From Cyrtobacter comes (GTDB lineage: Bacteria > Pseudomonadota > Alphaproteobacteria > Rickettsiales > Midichloriaceae), in the NCBI RefSeq assembly GCF_034470605.1, contig NZ_JARGYT010000039.1:1-10993 (forward strand): a stretch of 10,993 nucleotides of DNA, in the 5' to 3' direction. The notes under the pieces are model-generated. The model had not been told where the DNA came from. It worked only from the letters and a program-made list of their open reading frames with translations, and ran no database searches. The position numbers and the translations under genes were made by a program. This document shows, piece by piece, positions 6,805-10,993 of this stretch. Position 1 is the first letter of the stretch. Every line of letters begins with the position of its first letter.

Positions 6805-6910
6805 TAAGTTAAATTAGCATAATAAGGCTAATACGCTGTAACGTAAAGAGTATTATTAAGTATCATATCTCAAATAAAACGGTTATAGTAGTTAGCTAGG
6901 TTTAACAGAG
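6805..6910. repeat. Dispersed intergenic repeat, copy 3
   Basis: Begins with TAAGTTAAATTAGCATAATAAGGCTA, matching the start of copy 2 with changes, includes TATTATTAAG, and has the ATCTCAAATAAAAC core at 6867-6880. A tail, TTAGCTAGGTTTAACAGAG, corresponds to the tail of copy 2. At about 105 bp it is slightly longer than copy 2. It too lies beyond the 3' end of a minus-strand operon (ppiD-tgt) and in the same orientation. Confidence 0.55.
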
Positions 6911-7019
6911 GAGAAAAAAGATATTGCGATTCCATTCATACGACCCCTCTTGTTCTCTTTTTTAATAATGATTATTAATCTTGATTCATTAATAGTGGGG
7001 TACCTCATTTTTAGTAAGG

Positions 7020-8117
7020 CTACAAATCATCCTGCTCATATAACAATGTATCAAGATTGATACCGTTGATTATGTTATTTCTTATTTTTTTCATTAAATC
7101 TTGGTAATGTTGTAAATTATGTAATGATAGAAGCATAGCCCCAAGGATTTCATTGGATTTAACCAAATGCCTTATATACGATTTCGTGAAATTCTTGCAT
7201 GTATAACAACTACATAATTCATCTAGTGGTGAGAAATCCTCTTTATATCTTAAATTTCTAATATTTAAGCTTCCCCCAGTTACGAAGGCTTGCCCGTTTC
7301 TTCCAGAGCGTGTTGGTAATACGCAATCAAACATATCAATTCCTTGCTGTACAGCCTTAACTATATCGCTTGGTTTGCCAACGCCCATAAGATATCTTGG
7401 TTTATTTTCTGGTAGTGCATTCACGGTATAGCTAAGTACCTCTATCATTAAATCCTGTGGCTCCCCAACCGCAAGACCGCCAACGGCATAACCATCAAAA
7501 TCAAAGCTTTTTAGTTGCTCCGTAGATTCTAGTCTTAGTTCTTTATACTGCCCACCCTGTACGATTGCAAATATTCCATGCCCCTCTCTTTTTTTATATG
7601 CGTCAAGAGATCTTTTTGCCCATCTTGAAGAAAGTACCATTGCACTTTGCGCTTCTTGGAATGTGGATGGATATTTTATACATTCATCCAGCACCATAGT
7701 AATTGTACTTCCTAGAGAATGTTGTATTTGGACCGATCTTTCCGGTGATAATAAATGTTTTGAGCCATCTATATGGGATTGAAATATAGCACCATCTTCG
7801 GTAATTTTTCTGAGCGCGGAAAGTGACATAACTTGGAAGCCACCAGAATCTGTTAATATCGCGCCATCCCATCCCATAAATTTTCGTAAACCACCGGCTT
7901 TTTCTACCAATTCATCACCTGGTCTGAGCATTAGATGATATGTATTAGATAATATTATCTTAGAGCCTGTATCTTTTAAATTTTGTGGGGTAATTGCCTT
8001 TACAGTACCCAGAGTTCCGACTGGCATAAAAACTGGTGTTTCTATCATGGCATGAGCAGTTTTTAAAAGACCTGCCCTGGCCATACCAAAAGAGGCAACC
8101 CTATCAAATTTAATCAT
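7020..8117 (-). CDS. tgt: tRNA-guanine transglycosylase (queuine tRNA-ribosyltransferase)
   Basis: Tgt swaps guanine-34 for the queuosine precursor preQ1 in the anticodons of tRNAs for Asp, Asn, His and Tyr. The TIM-barrel active site is seen in TDSGGFQVMSL, with Asp90, and in FDCVLPTRSGRNGQAF, with the nucleophile Asp264. The zinc site is C302-S-C304-Y-T-C307 with His333. The 365-residue length is normal for a bacterial enzyme. The ATG at 8117 overlaps the ppiD stop by 8 nt, so the two are co-transcribed and probably translationally coupled. No preQ1 synthesis gene is in the window, so whether the cell makes or imports the base cannot be told. No clear terminator follows. Confidence 0.97.
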   Translation of the reverse strand: MIKFDRVASFGMARAGLLKTAHAMIETPVFMPVGTLGTVKAITPQNLKDTGSKIILSNTYHLMLRPGDELVEKAGGLRKFMGWDGAILTDSGGFQVMSLSALRKITEDGAIFQSHIDGSKHLLSPERSVQIQHSLGSTITMVLDECIKYPSTFQEAQSAMVLSSRWAKRSLDAYKKREGHGIFAIVQGGQYKELRLESTEQLKSFDFDGYAVGGLAVGEPQDLMIEVLSYTVNALPENKPRYLMGVGKPSDIVKAVQQGIDMFDCVLPTRSGRNGQAFVTGGSLNIRNLRYKEDFSPLDELCSCYTCKNFTKSYIRHLVKSNEILGAMLLSLHNLQHYQDLMKKIRNNIINGINLDTLLYEQDDL

Positions 8118-9993
8118 ATAGCTTCTTAATTTCTACAGGATATTTTTTCTTCAATACTTCTATATAACTTGAGAAAAGTATATTTTTTATAACCCCATCA
8201 TATACACCAGAAGCTATAGCGCTTTCCAAGGTTTTTTTATAATTTTTCTCTACTGGGAGTACTGCAAGAACGCGTATCATAGTAATTTTACCACCCTTTT
8301 CAAATATTTGCGAAAATTCGCCAACTTCTGTAGCGAACAATTCCAAGAGATGATTATGTGGTATCACGGAATCATTTTCATCTTTGGTGCTTTCTTGCGA
8401 AATTGCTATTTCTTTTTCAAATATATGAATATGTGCAGGGGCAAATTTTCTTTCAGCCGGTATATCTGTTAGTTCAACATTATCAGATATCAGCTTTTTT
8501 CTGAATGAGGACATAAGATCAAGAGTTTTTTGTTTTTTTACTTCTTTTTCATATATTGGAATCAGCTCTTTTCTTATTTTATAAAAGTCTTTTACGTACG
8601 CTCTTTCTATCTCTTCTACTTTTAGTATAAATGCATTTTGTTTATCTATATGTTTTACAGAAGAAAGATCACCATTTGGAGTGGAGATTGCTGTATTTTT
8701 TATAATATCTCCAAAGTTTTCATTGTCTTCGGAATTAGCTGATATATAAGCTGATTGAATTTTGAGCCCATAAGATTTTGCAATTACATTCATATTAACC
8801 CCAGACTCAAGTTTTTGTTCTATTTCTTCAACTTTATCATTAAAAATATCTATATATTTTTGATCGAATACATATTTTTTTAATTCATCTTTAACGGATT
8901 CAAAATCCTTTATTATCTCTGCTTTAGAATCTATAACATTAAAAATAGCCCAACCTGCTGCTGTTAGTATAGGTGCACTTTTTGATCCAATTTTAATAGC
9001 GAATATATTACTCTCTGCATTATCATATACAATTGAGCCTAAATCTGAAGCTGAGATATATTCTGGATTTTGCTCATATTCGATTTTATATTTTTCTGCT
9101 ATAGCCTTAAAAGAATCACCGCTTTTATGTGCATTAAATGCGTCTTCTTTATTTTTAAATCTTAAGACCTGTAATTTTCTAAGTTCTGGAGTAGTAAATT
9201 TGCTTTTTGTAGCTTCGTATGCTTGTTTTACCTCTTGATCTTGAACAGATATCTTTTTTGTATCCACAAGCAGTGCTGCTGGCATCTTTAATATAGAGAC
9301 ATTTCTAGTCTCAGGTACTGTAAACAGTGATAAATTTTTCTTTAATGTCAATTTTAAATCATCATCAGTTGGTTCTTGAATGCTCTCAATCTTAGAATAA
9401 TCAATTTCAAATATTCTGATTTTTCTGCGCATATGGTTAGCATATGCAATTTGCTCTATAAATAGATTATCTAATAATGGCACAGAATAAAATACTTCTG
9501 AAATGATACCTGATGAGATTTGATCTTTAACCAAATTCATAAAAGCCTCTTTGGAGAGGCCGGTATTTTTCAGCATGTATTCAAACCTTTCTGTATCAAA
9601 TTTCCCATCTGTAACCAAGTGCGGCATTGCATCAATAACATAATGCGCCGTTGTAGAATCATCTATTTCTATACCTAAACTCTTCGCCTCTATTCTCAAT
9701 AATTCTGAGATAACAAATTTATTAAATACTTCTTTCACAATATAGGGGTTATTGACTAGTGTTGAATAATCTTGCTTAGCAAGTTCTATATTATTCATTC
9801 TCAATTGTTCTAATCTAGTTCTTAGTACCTTTTTCCACTCCGCTATTGAATAATCTGAACTGCCAATTTTAAATGCTACATCATTTCCCTTCATAAAACC
9901 TATAAATCCTGAAAGGAGAAATAGAGCGGCTAATACTATGAGCATCGCCTTAACAAACCAGTTATTTAAACCAGATCTTATTGAGCCTAGCAT
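8110..9993 (-). CDS. ppiD: Membrane-anchored periplasmic folding factor, SurA_N/parvulin type (PpiD-like)
   Basis: PpiD is an inner-membrane-anchored periplasmic chaperone that meets proteins leaving the Sec translocon. An N-terminal membrane anchor lies at about 13-33, with a short cytoplasmic part starting MLGSIRSGLNNWFVK. A SurA-N-like helical chaperone domain spans about 37-175, and a parvulin-like domain about 265-356 begins at FTTPELRKLQVLRF. The parvulin region lacks the usual catalytic motifs, so it may act as chaperone rather than isomerase, as reported for E. coli PpiD. At 627 residues it matches PpiD (about 620). It heads an operon with tgt. A TATAAT box lies about 60 nt upstream; there is no clear Shine-Dalgarno. 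Confidence 0.85.
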   Translation of the reverse strand: MLGSIRSGLNNWFVKAMLIVLAALFLLSGFIGFMKGNDVAFKIGSSDYSIAEWKKVLRTRLEQLRMNNIELAKQDYSTLVNNPYIVKEVFNKFVISELLRIEAKSLGIEIDDSTTAHYVIDAMPHLVTDGKFDTERFEYMLKNTGLSKEAFMNLVKDQISSGIISEVFYSVPLLDNLFIEQIAYANHMRRKIRIFEIDYSKIESIQEPTDDDLKLTLKKNLSLFTVPETRNVSILKMPAALLVDTKKISVQDQEVKQAYEATKSKFTTPELRKLQVLRFKNKEDAFNAHKSGDSFKAIAEKYKIEYEQNPEYISASDLGSIVYDNAESNIFAIKIGSKSAPILTAAGWAIFNVIDSKAEIIKDFESVKDELKKYVFDQKYIDIFNDKVEEIEQKLESGVNMNVIAKSYGLKIQSAYISANSEDNENFGDIIKNTAISTPNGDLSSVKHIDKQNAFILKVEEIERAYVKDFYKIRKELIPIYEKEVKKQKTLDLMSSFRKKLISDNVELTDIPAERKFAPAHIHIFEKEIAISQESTKDENDSVIPHNHLLELFATEVGEFSQIFEKGGKITMIRVLAVLPVEKNYKKTLESAIASGVYDGVIKNILFSSYIEVLKKKYPVEIKKLYD

Positions 9994-10052
9994 ATAAAAA
10001 GATGCGATAAACCAGAGCCGAGATGACTATCACAGTAAAAAAGAAAATACAA

Positions 10053-10058
10053 ATTATA
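10053..10058 (-). promoter_or_regulatory. Candidate -10 box for ppiD-tgt
   Basis: A perfect TATAAT reads on the minus strand at 10058-10053, between the autotransporter terminator and the ppiD ATG at 9993. The best -35 is poor (TTGGTC with a 15-nt spacer, just after the terminator stem). The implied leader is about 50 nt. Position right after a terminator supports an independent promoter. Confidence 0.35.
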
Positions 10059-10077
10059 AAACATACTGTAAGAGACC

Positions 10078-10107
10078 AAAAGGGCCTTATAAATCATACA
10101 AGGCCCT
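10078..10107 (-). terminator. Intrinsic terminator of the autotransporter gene
   Basis: AGGGCCTT (10081-10088) pairs perfectly with AAGGCCCT (10100-10107), a GC-rich 8-bp stem with an 11-nt loop. It starts 18 nt past the stop codon of the autotransporter gene. On the minus strand a short T-run (CCCTTTTGG) follows. The tract is short, but the stem strength and position make the call reasonable. Confidence 0.65.
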
Positions 10108-10125
10108 CTTAATAGATATGGAAGC

Positions 10126-10993
10126 TTAAATCTTGATACTTGCTCTAAAATATACAGTGTTTTCGCTAAAATCACCGCTCCAAACGCTACCATTATAGCC
10201 AAGAGAGGCACTGATACGCTCACTGCATTTATATACAATTGCTATGCCTGTTTGTGCAGATAGTGATGGCTGCAATAGACCTTCCACTTTAAAGCTAGTG
10301 GTTTTAGTATCTGTACCATTAATTCCCTTCAATGCCGCATTAACCACAGATTGACCACTCAATATATTACATGCGATCCCCAAACTTGCCTCTAGCGATA
10401 CGCGATCTGAGGCGTCATAGTGCCCACCGATAGTGATATAAGGTATAAGCCTTTCTATATGTTGCCTACGCACATGTAAGCTTAATGAATCTGCGCTTTT
10501 TTCTTTATATCTACCATTCCTGATATAATGATAATCAATACCTGTGCTAAATTTCATATTTAGATATTTATTGATATTTGTATTATGAGTAAAATTTGCA
10601 CCAACACTTATTGCAGAGCCACGGCTGTGTGAAGTAGCTACTCTTTGCGGCATTTGACCTATAGAAATAGATCTTGATGCGCTATTTTTGATTTTTGCGA
10701 AGCTCGAAGTAAAATTCACCTCATTTTGCGGAGTAATTGCATAACTGCCGTATAGTATAAGATCATAGATATTTGAATCTAATTTATCTTTCTCTGTGTT
10801 ATCCTTAATATTCGCCCCCATATAGGAAAATGCAGAGCCTACTAGAATATTATCAGAGAGTTTAGGCACTGTTAACAAAGGTTTTGCCAAATAATGGAAA
10901 AGATGCAATATTATATTGGAGGCGATAAATATGGTATTTAGATGGATAAAAGGTTGTTTCCGATCGACATTAAAACGTTCAATGAATGGGTTT
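10126..10993 (-). CDS. C-terminal beta-barrel of an autotransporter-like outer membrane protein (partial, perhaps truncated)
   Basis: The last ~245 codons alternate polar and hydrophobic residues in repeated strands with turns, as in the autotransporter domain of Rickettsia Sca/OmpB proteins: SDNILVGSAFSYMGANIKD, LYGSYAITPQNEVNFTSSF, LIPYITIGGHYDASDRVSLE and the closing strand TVYFRASIKI. It ends in Ile rather than the Phe or Trp usual for assembly by the BAM machinery. In full barrels the SDNILVG-like strand is preceded by further strands rich in Gly and Trp. Here the upstream frame, open to the window edge (NPFIERFN...), is hydrophobic and not barrel-like, and no other frame supplies the missing strands. 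A TTG at 10908 is the only start-like codon nearby. The gene either continues to the right with an unusual linker or is a truncated remnant. No passenger is visible. A terminator follows. Confidence 0.65.
   Translation of the reverse strand, partial: NPFIERFNVDRKQPFIHLNTIFIASNIILHLFHYLAKPLLTVPKLSDNILVGSAFSYMGANIKDNTEKDKLDSNIYDLILYGSYAITPQNEVNFTSSFAKIKNSASRSISIGQMPQRVATSHSRGSAISVGANFTHNTNINKYLNMKFSTGIDYHYIRNGRYKEKSADSLSLHVRRQHIERLIPYITIGGHYDASDRVSLEASLGIACNILSGQSVVNAALKGINGTDTKTTSFKVEGLLQPSLSAQTGIAIVYKCSERISASLGYNGSVWSGDFSENTVYFRASIKI

Larger units (their letters stand above)
6452..7019. other. Non-coding region between tgt and lipA
   Basis: This 568-bp gap holds no gene I can defend. The part near lipA (6470-6720) is less AT-rich than the rest and contains short plus-strand frames: 39 codons from 6481, 36 codons from 6593, and a 57-codon stretch without a start at 6615-6788. 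It could be a decayed gene. A GCCG-GATTAG-CGGC mini-hairpin lies at 6571-6584. The part near tgt holds repeat copy 3, then a perfect-arm palindrome, TTAATAAT-G-ATTATTAA (6962-6978). No T-tract terminator for tgt is evident. Confidence 0.5.

Noticed and set aside
6901..6960. Possible plus-strand terminator (AACAGAGG with CCTCTTGTT, then a T-run)
   Set aside because: The stem needs a bulge and a long loop, and there is no plus-strand gene to terminate.
7684..7872. Minus-strand frame of 62 codons
   Set aside because: Lies within tgt in another frame; tgt has all its active-site residues.
1..10993. tRNA, rRNA, tmRNA, RNase P RNA or a CRISPR array
   Set aside because: No T-loop GGTTCGAATCC-type sequence, no known RNA signature and no regularly spaced repeats were found on either strand by eye.

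Overview
The window looks like a chromosomal segment of an AT-rich alphaproteobacterium, most likely an intracellular member of the order Rickettsiales. The reasons are the strong AT bias, the lepB-rnc-era operon typical of alphaproteobacteria, rickettsia-style LepB, RNase III and PpiD proteins, a Sca/OmpB-like autotransporter barrel, and a eukaryote-directed protein. The genus cannot be fixed from the sequence alone. I did no database search; every family call rests on motifs read by eye.

Layout, left to right. At 1-30 lies the start of a minus-strand gene encoding a Cys-rich N-terminus, with a good Shine-Dalgarno and a candidate promoter. At 31-303 is a non-coding stretch with two copies of a dispersed repeat. 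At 304-2502 is a tightly packed minus-strand operon, transcribed lepB (signal peptidase I), rnc (RNase III), era (ribosome-assembly GTPase). At 2503-4692 is an island: one plus-strand gene (2911-4299) with about 400 bp of non-coding DNA on each side. It encodes a predicted glycosyltransferase with the catalytic signature of the large clostridial toxins and a C-terminal calmodulin-type IQ motif. At 4693-6451 are lipA and mreC on the minus strand, overlapping by 20 nt and followed by a good intrinsic terminator. At 6452-7019 is non-coding DNA with a third repeat copy. At 7020-9993 are ppiD and tgt on the minus strand, overlapping by 8 nt. At 10126-10993 is the 3' part of an autotransporter-type beta-barrel gene, which runs off the right edge and seems to lack its first strands.

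How the genes work together. Nearly everything on the minus strand is housekeeping: protein export and envelope folding (LepB, PpiD), rRNA processing and 30S maturation (RNase III, Era), tRNA queuosine (Tgt), lipoate synthesis (LipA) and cell shape (MreC). The single plus-strand gene is different in orientation, setting and content. It is the best candidate here for an undescribed system: a predicted host-acting glycosyltransferase that may use host calmodulin as cofactor or as a cue that it has reached the cytosol. The short repeat family, found only in gaps between genes, is the second unexplained element.
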